Shown here piece by piece: positions 1 through 6,412 of a stretch of DNA of 20,830 bases; position 1 is the stretch's first letter, and every line of letters begins with the position of its first letter. The stretch is taken from assembly GCA_964643895.1 (NCBI GenBank), contig CAZXUE010000014.1, positions 1 through 20,830 of the forward strand, given 5' to 3'. Source of the stretch: UBA7683 sp964643895. Lineage in GTDB: Bacteria > Patescibacteriota > Saccharimonadia > Saccharimonadales > UBA7683. The position numbers and the translations under genes were made by a program. The notes under the pieces were generated by a model. The model did no database searches, had not been told where the DNA came from, and saw only the letters and a program-made list of their open reading frames with translations.

Positions 1-289
1 GATTAGCAAAAGCACCCATGTCGCTTACCGATTGTTTAGTCCCGAACAAGTAAGACCTAGTGCCGACTTTGCGAATACCGATGAGGTCAGCGGCAATGAG
101 TTCTTTAATGTGGTTCGAAACAGTAGGCTGGTTAAGCTTTAGATCTTTTGCAAGCTCACCAACGCAGTTACCAGAAATACTCTTCTTGTTATCAAGTTCA
201 CATTCACAGGCTTCGGTCAGTATTCGCCGGTATATCTCGAGTCTTACAGGATTACTCAGTGCACTAAATAGTTTTGATAAATCTCCCAT
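1..289 (-). CDS. ArsR-family HTH transcriptional regulator (3' part cut by window edge)
   Basis: Reading the minus strand from the ATG at 289 gives 96 codons open to the window edge. The protein begins MGDLSKLFSALSNPVRLEIY, a typical ArsR/SmtB first helix with the NPxRLxI signature. A winged-helix DNA-reading segment follows at about residues 43-65 (GELAKDL, then QPTVSNHIKEL), then the start of the beta wing (IGIRKVGTRSYLF). Three cysteines (C28, C30, C42) sit before the recognition helix, and C42 aligns roughly with the first Cys of the ELCVCDL metal site of classical ArsR. Residues 28-41 look like an insertion relative to that family. ArsR proteins are dimeric repressors released by metals, oxidants or other ligands; the ligand here is unknown. 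A TATAAT box ends 7 nt before the ATG, suggesting a leaderless transcript. It diverges from the flavoprotein gene at 350 and probably controls it. Confidence 0.85.
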   Translation of the reverse strand, partial: MGDLSKLFSALSNPVRLEIYRRILTEACECELDNKKSISGNCVGELAKDLKLNQPTVSNHIKELIAADLIGIRKVGTRSYLFGTKQSVSDMGAFAN

Positions 290-349
290 GAATTCAATTA
301 TATCAAACTTTCTATATATTTCAATAGTTAAATGTGTTATGATGATTTC
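290..349. promoter_or_regulatory. Overlapping divergent promoters, arsR-like / FMN reductase-like genes
   Basis: Minus strand: -35 TTGAAA (324-319), 16-nt spacer, -10 TATAAT (302-297), then 7 nt to the regulator's ATG at 289. Plus strand: an extended -10, TG-T-TATGAT, with the hexamer at 338-343, then 6 nt to the ATG at 350; no convincing -35 is seen. The two promoters share about 60 bp of AT-rich DNA, so a repressor bound here would cover both. A clear operator dyad is not visible, only repeated TTCAAT/TTTCAAT motifs. Confidence 0.6.
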
Positions 350-880
350 ATGAGTAAAAAGATGTTAATAATTGGTGGCAGTGTACGGCAAGAAGAATCA
401 AAGAGTAACTTCATAATTGACGTTATTGAGAAGCAGGCTATCGATCTTGGCGTACTGCCAGTGATCTGGAAGTTAGGGTATAAGCCTTTACCGCTTGCCC
501 AACATGCTTGGCACAAGAACCCAAGTTTGAGCAATGACGGAAATGTTGAAGGGCTTGCGGTCGCAATCGCTGAAGCCGAAGTTGTTTTCCTGGTGAGCCC
601 TATTTATAACGGTTCGTACACGGGCGTTCTAAAAAATGCTCTCGATTGCATGCTTGGTGACGCTCTTGAGGGTAAACAAGTAGTACTTGTTGGTGTGGGT
701 TCTGGATCTACGGCACTGCTACCATGCGTACATCTTCAAGATGTGGCGCGAACTATGGGTGGCGAGGTCTATCATCGTTTTGCCGTCGTTACGAGCAATG
801 ACCTGGATTTTGAGAAAAAAATTGTGGACGAAACGATGACCACGAGGTTCACGGAGATTATAGAAGCAGTTACGGTGTAG
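350..880 (+). CDS. NADPH-dependent FMN reductase / flavodoxin-fold flavoprotein
   Basis: A 176-residue protein from the ATG at 350. The in-frame ATG at 332 lies upstream of the -10 box and is unlikely to be used. The N-terminus MSKKMLIIGGSVRQEESKSN gives a beta strand followed by the GS-R-x-x-S-x-S/N phosphate-binding loop of the FMN reductase family. The central VFLVSPIYNGSYTGVLKNALD matches the conserved P-x-Y-N-x-S/G-x-x-G-x-LKN-x-LD flavin loop. VVLVGVGSGST forms the next strand and loop. Length is normal for the family (about 175-190). Such enzymes reduce flavin, quinones or azo compounds with NAD(P)H in the cytoplasm; the substrate cannot be read from sequence. The divergent ArsR-type gene suggests inducible expression, for example by electrophiles or oxidants, by analogy with other ArsR/FMN-reductase pairs. 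Confidence 0.85.
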   Translation: MSKKMLIIGGSVRQEESKSNFIIDVIEKQAIDLGVLPVIWKLGYKPLPLAQHAWHKNPSLSNDGNVEGLAVAIAEAEVVFLVSPIYNGSYTGVLKNALDCMLGDALEGKQVVLVGVGSGSTALLPCVHLQDVARTMGGEVYHRFAVVTSNDLDFEKKIVDETMTTRFTEIIEAVTV

Positions 881-956
881 TTGGTCGTGTCTAAGATTAG
901 CACTCTGGTCTATTTAGTCTTGGGGCCACCGTGTAGTAAAAAGTCCACTGAAACTG

Positions 957-994
957 TTGTAATTTTGTAACGCTTATGGTATACTACTAGGGTA
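957..994 (+). promoter_or_regulatory. ftsK promoter, leaderless type
   Basis: -35 TTGTAA (957-962), a 17-nt spacer and -10 TATACT (980-985). The ATG at 995 is 9 nt after the -10, so the predicted transcript has only 2-3 nt of leader and no room for a Shine-Dalgarno site. Confidence 0.7.
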
Positions 995-3199
995 ATGGCA
1001 AAAAGAAAAAAGGCATCCAAGAAATCTGCGAAGAATGCGCCACCTAAGGCTCAGCATCTGCTGCCAAGTGGTTGGTGGGAGCAGGTGGTTAGTATTGTAA
1101 TCGGGTTAACTGCGGTGCTGCTCATTTTGGCAATTTTCAATCTGGCAGGCCCATTCCCTCAAGGGCTGCTTGATGCCTCCCGAACACTGTTTGGCTATAG
1201 TGCTTTCGTGCTGCCGTTGGTACTCATTGTACTGACGGTACAAAAGATGCTCTCGGAAGATAATCGTCTCTCGCTTAGTGTCTACTTTGGTGCATTTGTA
1301 TTTATAGCAAGCTTAAGCAGCTTTCTGCATCTGTTTGTTGATAAATTTGAATCTGCTCAGGTAGTAAATGCAGGTAAAGGTGGTGGGATGGTTGGCTCAA
1401 CGCTCGACCAATTTTTGGCTGGTTTTTTAAGTCCAATCGCTGCTGGTGTTGTTTTGTTTGCACTCATTCTTCTCTCGGTTCTGTTTATCTTTAAAATTCC
1501 AATTAAAAGTGTCTTCTTGGCGTTCTTCGGCATCTTTAAGCGTGATGAGTTGCCTGAGGATGGTTTGCAAAAGAAGGATGTCGGCAAAGAGCCAGAACTC
1601 AAACTTAATACCGGTGGGTTGCTGGAAGAGGACGCCGACGGGGGTAAAGAGGAGGCTAAGCCACGTCTTTCTTCTTTAAAAAACTCAGTTGTGCAAGATA
1701 AGATTGAAGAGAACAAAAATGCGCTTACCATGGCAAGCGATCCTAATTGGAACCTGCCTGAACTCGATCTACTAAGCAATAAACAGAGCAAGGCTGACGC
1801 GGGCGATATTAAACACAACGCACAGGTCATTAAAGATACCATGGCGGATTTCAAGATCAGTGTTGAGATGGAGGAGGCCAACGTAGGGCCAAAAGTTACT
1901 CAATATACCTTGAAACCACCATCTGGAGTACGACTTTCCAAAATCTCTTCACTTGATGGTAACTTAGCCTTGAGCCTTGGCGCAGAGGCGATCCGTATTG
2001 AGGCTCCGATCCCTGGTAAACGTGCAGTTGGTATTGAGGTGCCGAACAAAAAAGCGGCAATGGTCAACCTGCGCAGCATTTTAGAATCGAATAACTGGAA
2101 GAGCAGTGGCTCACCACTTGGTTTTGCAATTGGTAAAGACATATCTGGACAGGCGGTCATCGGTGAGCTTGAGAGTATGCCGCATTTGCTGATTGCTGGT
2201 CAAACGGGTTCTGGTAAATCGGTGATGATCAACACATTGCTTACCAGCTTGTTGTATCGAAATTCGCCGGCCGATCTTAAGATGATTCTAGTAGATCCAA
2301 AACAGGTTGAGCTCGCACCGTATAACCATATGCCACACCTTTTAACAGAGGTTATCACAGAGCCAGAAAAATGTATCTCTGCACTGAAGTGGGCGGTGAA
2401 TGAGATGGAGCGGCGCTACACACACTTGGCCGAAAAAAAGCAGCGCAATATTGCTGGCTATAATGCTGCTAATAAAGAAGATCACATGCCCTACATTGTG
2501 ATTGTTATCGATGAGCTGGCGGATTTGATGATGCTGGCGGCTCGCGATGTTGAGGCGCTCATTGTCCGCATTGCCCAAAAAGCTCGTGCTGTCGGTATCC
2601 ATTTAGTGCTTGCAACTCAACGTCCAAGCGTCGATGTTATTACTGGCTTGATTAAGGCAAATATTCCGGCTCGTATTGCATTTACGGTAGCAAGTCAGAT
2701 TGATTCACGGACTATTATTGATCAAGCAGGGGCCGAAAAGCTTCTCGGCAAGGGCGATCTACTTATCACAACGGCTGCCAATCCAAAGCCACGTCGTGTG
2801 CAAGGTGTGTTTGTTGATGATCCCGAAGTAATGAAAGTAACAGACTTTATTAAGATGCAACGACCTCCAGAATATAATGATGAGGTAGTAACCCAACCAG
2901 TTCAGATTTCTGGCAAGGGTGGCCTTGTTATGGATAGCGACTCTGGCAGCGATGACGCGATGTTTCAGGATGCTGTTCGCTGCGTGATTGAAAGTGGCAA
3001 AGCCTCCGCTAGCTTGCTCCAGCGTCGCCTCCGCGTAGGTTATGCCCGCGCTGCCCGCCTGATTGAAGATATGGAAGAACAAGGCATCATCGGCCCCGCT
3101 GATGGCGCCCGACCTCGAGATGTATTGGTTTCCAGCCTTGATGATGTGTTCGGCGGTGGTGAAGTGGCGGATGAAGGGGAATTGAGCGGATCAGCTTAG
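995..3199 (+). CDS. ftsK: DNA translocase FtsK/SpoIIIE
   Basis: This 734-residue protein moves double-stranded DNA through the division septum using ATP. A basic N-terminal tail (KRKKASKKSAKN) precedes four predicted membrane helices at about residues 30-50, 68-84, 92-114 and 143-166. An acidic, charged linker spans about 180-260. The motor has Walker A GQTGSGKS at 402-409, Walker B VIVIDELADLMM with D506/E507, and the family signature ATQRPSVDVITGLIKANIPARIAF. The C-terminal gamma winged helix, which in known FtsK proteins reads KOPS-type polarity sequences, lies at about 653-712 (QRRLRVGYARAARLIEDMEEQGIIG). A short Gly/Glu tail follows. The linker is short compared with E. coli FtsK, as in SpoIIIE/SftA-like forms. 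It appears to be transcribed alone from its own promoter, and an AT-rich inverted repeat follows the stop. Confidence 0.97.
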   Translation: MAKRKKASKKSAKNAPPKAQHLLPSGWWEQVVSIVIGLTAVLLILAIFNLAGPFPQGLLDASRTLFGYSAFVLPLVLIVLTVQKMLSEDNRLSLSVYFGAFVFIASLSSFLHLFVDKFESAQVVNAGKGGGMVGSTLDQFLAGFLSPIAAGVVLFALILLSVLFIFKIPIKSVFLAFFGIFKRDELPEDGLQKKDVGKEPELKLNTGGLLEEDADGGKEEAKPRLSSLKNSVVQDKIEENKNALTMASDPNWNLPELDLLSNKQSKADAGDIKHNAQVIKDTMADFKISVEMEEANVGPKVTQYTLKPPSGVRLSKISSLDGNLALSLGAEAIRIEAPIPGKRAVGIEVPNKKAAMVNLRSILESNNWKSSGSPLGFAIGKDISGQAVIGELESMPHLLIAGQTGSGKSVMINTLLTSLLYRNSPADLKMILVDPKQVELAPYNHMPHLLTEVITEPEKCISALKWAVNEMERRYTHLAEKKQRNIAGYNAANKEDHMPYIVIVIDELADLMMLAARDVEALIVRIAQKARAVGIHLVLATQRPSVDVITGLIKANIPARIAFTVASQIDSRTIIDQAGAEKLLGKGDLLITTAANPKPRRVQGVFVDDPEVMKVTDFIKMQRPPEYNDEVVTQPVQISGKGGLVMDSDSGSDDAMFQDAVRCVIESGKASASLLQRRLRVGYARAARLIEDMEEQGIIGPADGARPRDVLVSSLDDVFGGGEVADEGELSGSA

Positions 3200-3200
3200 T

Positions 3201-3259
3201 CTTTTTGCTGGTTCTAGACGAAGCAAAAAGTGCATGCAGATGATGCCCCTTTGGGGTGC
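3201..3259 (+). terminator. Inverted repeats after ftsK, possible weak terminator
   Basis: A perfect 9-bp inverted repeat (CTTTTTGCT at 3201-3209, AGCAAAAAG at 3222-3230, 12-nt loop) directly follows the ftsK stop. A second small hairpin, CCCC-TTT-GGGG, lies just downstream at about 3246-3256. Neither is followed by a true T tract, so termination is a guess from position. Confidence 0.35.
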
Positions 3260-3289
3260 AAAATTGAAAATTAGGGAATGAAGGTTGAT

Positions 3290-3318
3290 TTGACCAACAG
3301 GGGTAGTTTTGGTATAAT
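3290..3318 (+). promoter_or_regulatory. Promoter of the rpsF-ssb-rpsR-efp-tlyA operon
   Basis: -35 TTGACC (3290-3295), a 17-nt spacer and -10 TATAAT (3313-3318): the strongest canonical sigma70-type promoter in the window. Transcription would start near 3325, giving a leader of about 80 nt before rpsF. Confidence 0.8.
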
Positions 3319-3324
3319 CATGCG

Positions 3325-3406
3325 TACAATATTAACTCAAGCGTAATTTAGAGAGATTACGCCCCCACGTTGCATGAAGCTATGAGGGGACCGAAGGGAG
3401 TTCTCG
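3325..3406 (+). promoter_or_regulatory. Structured rpsF leader, candidate S6:S18 autoregulatory RNA
   Basis: The predicted leader has a perfect 7-bp hairpin (GCGTAAT 3341-3347 with ATTACGC 3356-3362). A second possible stem pairs CCCC (about 3363-3366) with GGGG (3386-3389). The sequence ACCGAAGGGAG follows at once and holds both a CCG trinucleotide (3391-3393) and the rpsF Shine-Dalgarno (GGGAG, 3396-3400). Many bacterial rpsF leaders carry an RNA motif that binds the S6:S18 complex through a CCG beside a stem. The arrangement here resembles that motif, but the match was judged by eye only. Confidence 0.4.
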
Positions 3407-3745
3407 ATGGAGAAATTGTACGAATTAACCGTACTACTACACCCGGATCTTGAAATTGATCTGGAAAAACCACTGGCGAAGGTGGAAAAAATCATTACCG
3501 ATAACGGTGGTAAGGTTGTCTCTAAAGACAACTGGGGTAAAAAGAAGCTTGCCTACCCAATTAAAAAACAAGATTTTGCGGTGTATGTGCTGTTTGAGGT
3601 TTCAATTGCACCAGTAAATGCCAACAAGGTGCAGAGCTTGCTCAATATTACTGACGAAGCTGTTCGTTACCTGATGGTAGAAAAGGATCTTAAAGCTCCT
3701 GAAGCTGATGAAAAAGCTCAGGACGTAGAAGCTACGGAGGAGTAG
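3407..3745 (+). CDS. rpsF: 30S ribosomal protein bS6
   Basis: A 112-residue bS6 that binds the central domain of 16S rRNA with bS18. The N-terminus MEKLYELTVLLHPDLE is the typical first strand (YE-x-x-x-LHP). The WGKKKLAYPIKKQDFAVYVLFEV block is the family signature. The NITDEAVRYLMVEKD segment is the last conserved strand. An acidic tail (about residues 93-112) follows, like the Glu-rich tails of other S6 proteins. The start is fixed by GGGAG six nt upstream. It is the first gene of a ribosome/replication operon and overlaps no neighbour; ssb starts 2 nt after its stop. Confidence 0.96.
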   Translation: MEKLYELTVLLHPDLEIDLEKPLAKVEKIITDNGGKVVSKDNWGKKKLAYPIKKQDFAVYVLFEVSIAPVNANKVQSLLNITDEAVRYLMVEKDLKAPEADEKAQDVEATEE

Positions 3746-3747
3746 TT

Positions 3748-4227
3748 ATGGCAAAAGGGTTTAACAAAGTAATTTTGATGGGTAACCTGACACGTGATCC
3801 TGAAACGCGTCAGACGCCAAACGGGCAAAGTGTTACTAACTTTGCGCTCGCAGTAAACCGTACTTGGAAGGGCCAAGATGGATCTACCCAGGAGCAAGTA
3901 AGCTTTATTGACTGTGTTGCTTGGGGGCGGACCGGTGAAGTTATTGCGCAGTACATGCAAAAAGGTCGCCCTATCTTAGTTTCCGGTCGACTCGATCAGC
4001 GTAGCTGGGATCAAGACGGTCAAAAACGCAGCAAGGTTGAGGTCATTGTAGAAGATTTCAACTTTGTCGGCGGTGGCAACGATGGCGGCGGCTTTAGTGG
4101 CGGATCATCAAGCAGTTCGGCCGCAGATAGCAGTGCGTCTTCATCCTCTTCATCAAAAAAGAACGATGATGTTGTGATTGAAGACATCGACGACAAACCA
4201 ATTGATCTAAGCGAAATACCATTCTAA
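3748..4227 (+). CDS. ssb: Single-stranded DNA-binding protein
   Basis: A 159-residue SSB that coats single-stranded DNA in replication and repair. The OB fold covers about residues 1-108 (MAKGFNKVILMGNLTRDPE at the start, then FIDCVAWGRTGEVIAQYMQKG and VSGRLDQRSW). A low-complexity Gly/Ser linker spans about 110-136. The C-terminus ends DLSEIPF, a variant of the acidic D-D-x-P-F tip that recruits partner proteins in other bacteria. The gene lies between rpsF and rpsR, as in many bacteria, with a GGAGGAG Shine-Dalgarno formed by the last rpsF codons. Confidence 0.96.
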   Translation: MAKGFNKVILMGNLTRDPETRQTPNGQSVTNFALAVNRTWKGQDGSTQEQVSFIDCVAWGRTGEVIAQYMQKGRPILVSGRLDQRSWDQDGQKRSKVEVIVEDFNFVGGGNDGGGFSGGSSSSSAADSSASSSSSSKKNDDVVIEDIDDKPIDLSEIPF

Positions 4228-4239
4228 GAAAGAGAGCTG

Positions 4240-4344
4240 ATGCCCGATGTCAGGCGTCAAGAGCTGCCATTCTGGGCGCAGTTGAAGGCTCTAGCTAGAT
4301 TTCTCAACGAGCTTGAAATGACAATAACGAAAGGACAATTATGA
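4240..4344 (+). CDS. Small ORF (34 aa) between ssb and rpsR, translationally overlapping rpsR
   Basis: An ATG at 4240 opens 34 codons ending in TGA at 4342-4344. That stop overlaps the rpsR ATG at 4341 as ATGA, the usual sign of translational coupling. A purine-rich AAGAAAGAGAG stretch ends 3 nt before the ATG and could serve as a ribosome site. The peptide starts MPDVRRQELPFW and continues with AQLKALARFLNELEM, which could form an amphipathic helix, then TITKGQL. No known family is recognised. It fills almost the whole 113-nt space between ssb and rpsR, which otherwise would be an unusually long spacer in this operon. The 5' end can also fold (GATGCC pairs with GGCGTC across 8 nt), so an RNA role is the alternative. 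Confidence 0.5.
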   Translation: MPDVRRQELPFWAQLKALARFLNELEMTITKGQL

Positions 4345-4538
4345 ACGGAAAAAGAAAACCAGACATTACATATTTTGATTACAAGGATGTTAAAACCATC
4401 CAGAAGTTTATTAACCAGTTTGGTCAGATAGAGCCAGCTAGCAAGACCGGTCTATCGGCTAAGCAGCAACGAGCTCTAGCAACGGCTGTAAAGCGAGCGA
4501 GACACTTAGCTCTTTTGCCTTTCGTGGCAAATAGCTGA
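4341..4538 (+). CDS. rpsR: 30S ribosomal protein bS18
   Basis: A 65-residue bS18, the partner of bS6 on the 30S platform. The conserved segments are ITYFDYKDVKTIQKFINQFGQI and the basic block KTGLSAKQQRALATAVKRARHLALLPF, which is the rRNA-binding signature (R-x-R-x-LALLP-F/Y). The length is slightly short but complete. AAAGGA about 6-8 nt before the ATG is its Shine-Dalgarno. The start overlaps the stop of the small ORF by 4 nt. The stop is TGA, which shows UGA is read as stop here. Confidence 0.96.
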   Translation: MNGKRKPDITYFDYKDVKTIQKFINQFGQIEPASKTGLSAKQQRALATAVKRARHLALLPFVANS

Positions 4539-4554
4539 GGTGTAGAAGTCTGAT

Positions 4555-5112
4555 ATGTACCAACCAACTGATCTGAAAAAAGGCGTTGTGGTCCAGATTG
4601 ATGGCAAGCCATTTAAGGTAATTGAATATAGCCAAAAGGTGATGGGCCGGGGCGGTTCAATTGTAAATGTGCGCCTTAAAAACCTGATTGACGGTAACGT
4701 GCTCGCCAAAACCTTTAAAGGTGCCGATAAAATTGAGCCAGCCAGTGTGAACACGCAAACAGTACAGTATCTGTACACTGACCAAGAGTATCACTTTATG
4801 GATCCGGAAAGCTTTGAGCAGTTTTCAATTGCGACTGATATTGCTGAGGATGCTAAATTCTATCTGAAAGAGGGTGATTCTGTTGGTCTCCAATTCTTTG
4901 ATGGTCAGGTTATTAATCTTGAACTGCCGAAGAATATCTATCTTGAAGTAACGTATGCCGAAGACGTAGTGAAAGGCGACACCGCCAATGCCATCACCAA
5001 AGACGCAACAGTTGAGACGGGCTTAATCGTTAAAGTTCCAGCCTTTATCAAACAAGGTGATATTATCTCAGTTAGTACCGAAGACGGTAGCTACCGGGAG
5101 CGGAAGAAGTAA
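4555..5112 (+). CDS. efp: Translation elongation factor P
   Basis: This 185-residue EF-P relieves ribosome stalling at polyproline stretches. The N-terminal KOW-like domain spans about 1-65, the first OB domain about 66-127 and the second about 130-185. EF-P features include VRLKNLIDGNVLAKTFKGADKIEPA and the C-terminal GDIISVSTEDGSYRER. The tip loop, which in E. coli reads P-G-K-G with modified Lys34, here reads M-G-R-G (residues 30-33). The tip residue is therefore Arg32 and the preceding Pro is replaced by Met. Arg at this place is rhamnosylated by EarP in some proteobacteria; no earP is seen in this window. The gene follows rpsR by 16 nt in the same operon. Confidence 0.95.
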   Translation: MYQPTDLKKGVVVQIDGKPFKVIEYSQKVMGRGGSIVNVRLKNLIDGNVLAKTFKGADKIEPASVNTQTVQYLYTDQEYHFMDPESFEQFSIATDIAEDAKFYLKEGDSVGLQFFDGQVINLELPKNIYLEVTYAEDVVKGDTANAITKDATVETGLIVKVPAFIKQGDIISVSTEDGSYRERKK

Positions 5113-5123
5113 TTGTCTCTGTC

Positions 5124-5144
5124 ATTCTTAGCTAGACTGAGAAT
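5124..5144 (+). other. Hairpin between efp and tlyA
   Basis: ATTCTTAG (5124-5131) pairs with CTGAGAAT (5137-5144) with one G-T wobble and a 5-nt loop. No T tract follows, so it is more likely an mRNA processing or stability element than a terminator. It lies upstream of the preferred tlyA start and would leave that start's ribosome site free. Confidence 0.35.
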
Positions 5145-5173
5145 TGAGTATGTACAATCCGAAGGGTGCAAGT

Positions 5174-5890
5174 ATGAAGTATAGACTCGATCATTTATTA
5201 GTTCAAAAACAATTGGTGCCAACACGTAGCCAAGCCGAAAGCTATATTCGCCTTGAGCAAGTCAAGGTAGATGGCAAGCTGATCAAAAAGCCTGGGTACT
5301 TCGTTAACGAAGAGGCTAAAATCGAATTCGGGGCTAAAGAACAATATGTTTCGCGTGCAGCTTTGAAGCTTGCCTCGGTAGCACAAGTACTGAACCTGGA
5401 CTTTAAAGGTAAAGTTGTGCTTGATGTTGGCTCGAGCACGGGTGGCTTCACTGATTATGCACTACAACATGGTGCTAAAAAGGTGATTGCAGTTGATGTG
5501 GGCACCAATCAACTGCATCCGCGGCTGCGCGAAGACAAGCGAGTAGAGCTGCATGAAAAAACTGATATTCGTGATTTTATAACAGATCAAAAAGCTGATA
5601 TTGCGGTGATTGACGTGAGCTTTATCTCCATGACGAAAGTACTGGAAAGCGTGGCCAAATTAATTACACAGAAGGGTCAGATTGTCGCCATGCTTAAACC
5701 TCAGTTTGAAGCTGGCAAAGACCAGCTCAATAAAGGGGTGGTAAAAAACAACGCTCAGCGCCGCGATATTCTGCAAAATTTTGAACAGTGGGTCAAGCAA
5801 AACGGTTTTGTACTACAGAAAAAATCAGACAGCTCAGTAGCCGGTGAAAAAGGTAATTTAGAACGCTTCTACCTACTCAAATCGAAATAA
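5174..5890 (+). CDS. tlyA: TlyA-family rRNA (cytidine-2'-O)-methyltransferase
   Basis: A 238-residue protein from the ATG at 5174. AAGGG at 5162-5166, 7 nt upstream, favours this start over the TTG at 5144 or ATG at 5150. The N-terminal S4 RNA-binding domain covers about 1-60 (RLDHLLVQKQLVPTRSQAES, then VKVDG). An FtsJ/RrmJ-like Rossmann domain follows, with SAM motif VLDVGSSTGGFTDYAL (D84, G86, G90) and DIAVIDVSFISMTKVL. The C-terminal KPQFEAGKDQLNKGVV is typical of TlyA. Family members 2'-O-methylate 16S and 23S rRNA; they were earlier annotated as hemolysins. It is the last gene of the rpsF operon, and its 3' end overlaps the convergent asparaginase remnant by 18 bp. Confidence 0.92.
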   Translation: MKYRLDHLLVQKQLVPTRSQAESYIRLEQVKVDGKLIKKPGYFVNEEAKIEFGAKEQYVSRAALKLASVAQVLNLDFKGKVVLDVGSSTGGFTDYALQHGAKKVIAVDVGTNQLHPRLREDKRVELHEKTDIRDFITDQKADIAVIDVSFISMTKVLESVAKLITQKGQIVAMLKPQFEAGKDQLNKGVVKNNAQRRDILQNFEQWVKQNGFVLQKKSDSSVAGEKGNLERFYLLKSK

Positions 5891-6361
5891 CTCAACGTTC
5901 TTTTCGACTTCACCTGATGAGAACAGGCCACCATTCATACTTAAGTACACGTCCTCAGCAATGCTACTAAATGCAGCAATTGCAAAGCCTAAATTGAACC
6001 CAGCATCAGAGCCCCAAAGCCGATAATTGGAATCATCGATCCTGTTAGAATAATCTTTTTTTCTAAACCTTGTTGAGCGAGATAGCTCGCAGTTTTCGCC
6101 ATTGTAAAAGTTCCATGGGTAATTAAAATATTTATTGTGGAGTTGTACTAATTTCTTTGGCAAGTTTCTCAATATCTTGTTCTGTGATGTCGCTGCTATC
6201 TTTTTCGGTTACAGTTACAGTACTAAAGTTAAAATGAGGTTGAATTAAGTTCTGCAAGTAGCTCTCAATTGTGCTGTCAAGTTTTAGTAATTTAGTATTA
6301 AAGGCATCGTATGCCGGATCGATAAACTCGATCGTGCCGCCCATTTTAATTATGTGTACAT
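5873..6361 (-). pseudogene. Short single-domain asparaginase, apparently frameshifted
   Basis: The minus strand encodes an N-terminal-domain-only asparaginase of about 160 residues split over three frames. From about 6359: VHIIKMGGTIEF with the catalytic-Thr loop GGTI. After a shift near 6135: NILITHGTFTMAKTA, then KIILTGSMIPIIGFG. After a second shift near 6010: SDAGFNLGFAIAAFS, then VYLSMNGGLFSSGEVEKN, ending at 5873. Both internal shifts fit one missing base. An ATG at 6361 would also come into frame if one base were added, so three single-base losses may exist. The HGTDT motif of classical asparaginases reads HGTFT here. Short asparaginases of this size without the C-terminal domain are known, so the length alone is not a truncation. 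It is either a decaying gene or affected by sequencing errors. Confidence 0.75.
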
Positions 6362-6412
6362 GTGTTTTTATGCAGGTATCATTGCATATTGTATACTTCT
6401 CTGTCGAGAGTT

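Noticed and set aside
60..353. 97-codon plus-strand open frame over the ArsR-like gene
   Set aside because: Antisense to a protein with clear ArsR motifs and without family features of its own.
1357..1881. 174-codon open frame on the minus strand inside ftsK
   Set aside because: Fully antisense to a well-supported gene, with Ser/Leu-rich low-complexity composition and no ribosome site; a shadow frame.
4536..4538. Possible recoding of UGA as Gly, as in some CPR lineages
   Set aside because: TGA ends rpsR and the HAD-like gene exactly where their families end, and no gene has internal in-frame TGA at conserved Gly positions.
5144..5173. Longer tlyA start at TTG 5144 or ATG 5150
   Set aside because: The extra residues match nothing in the family, and a good Shine-Dalgarno sits 7 nt before the ATG at 5174.
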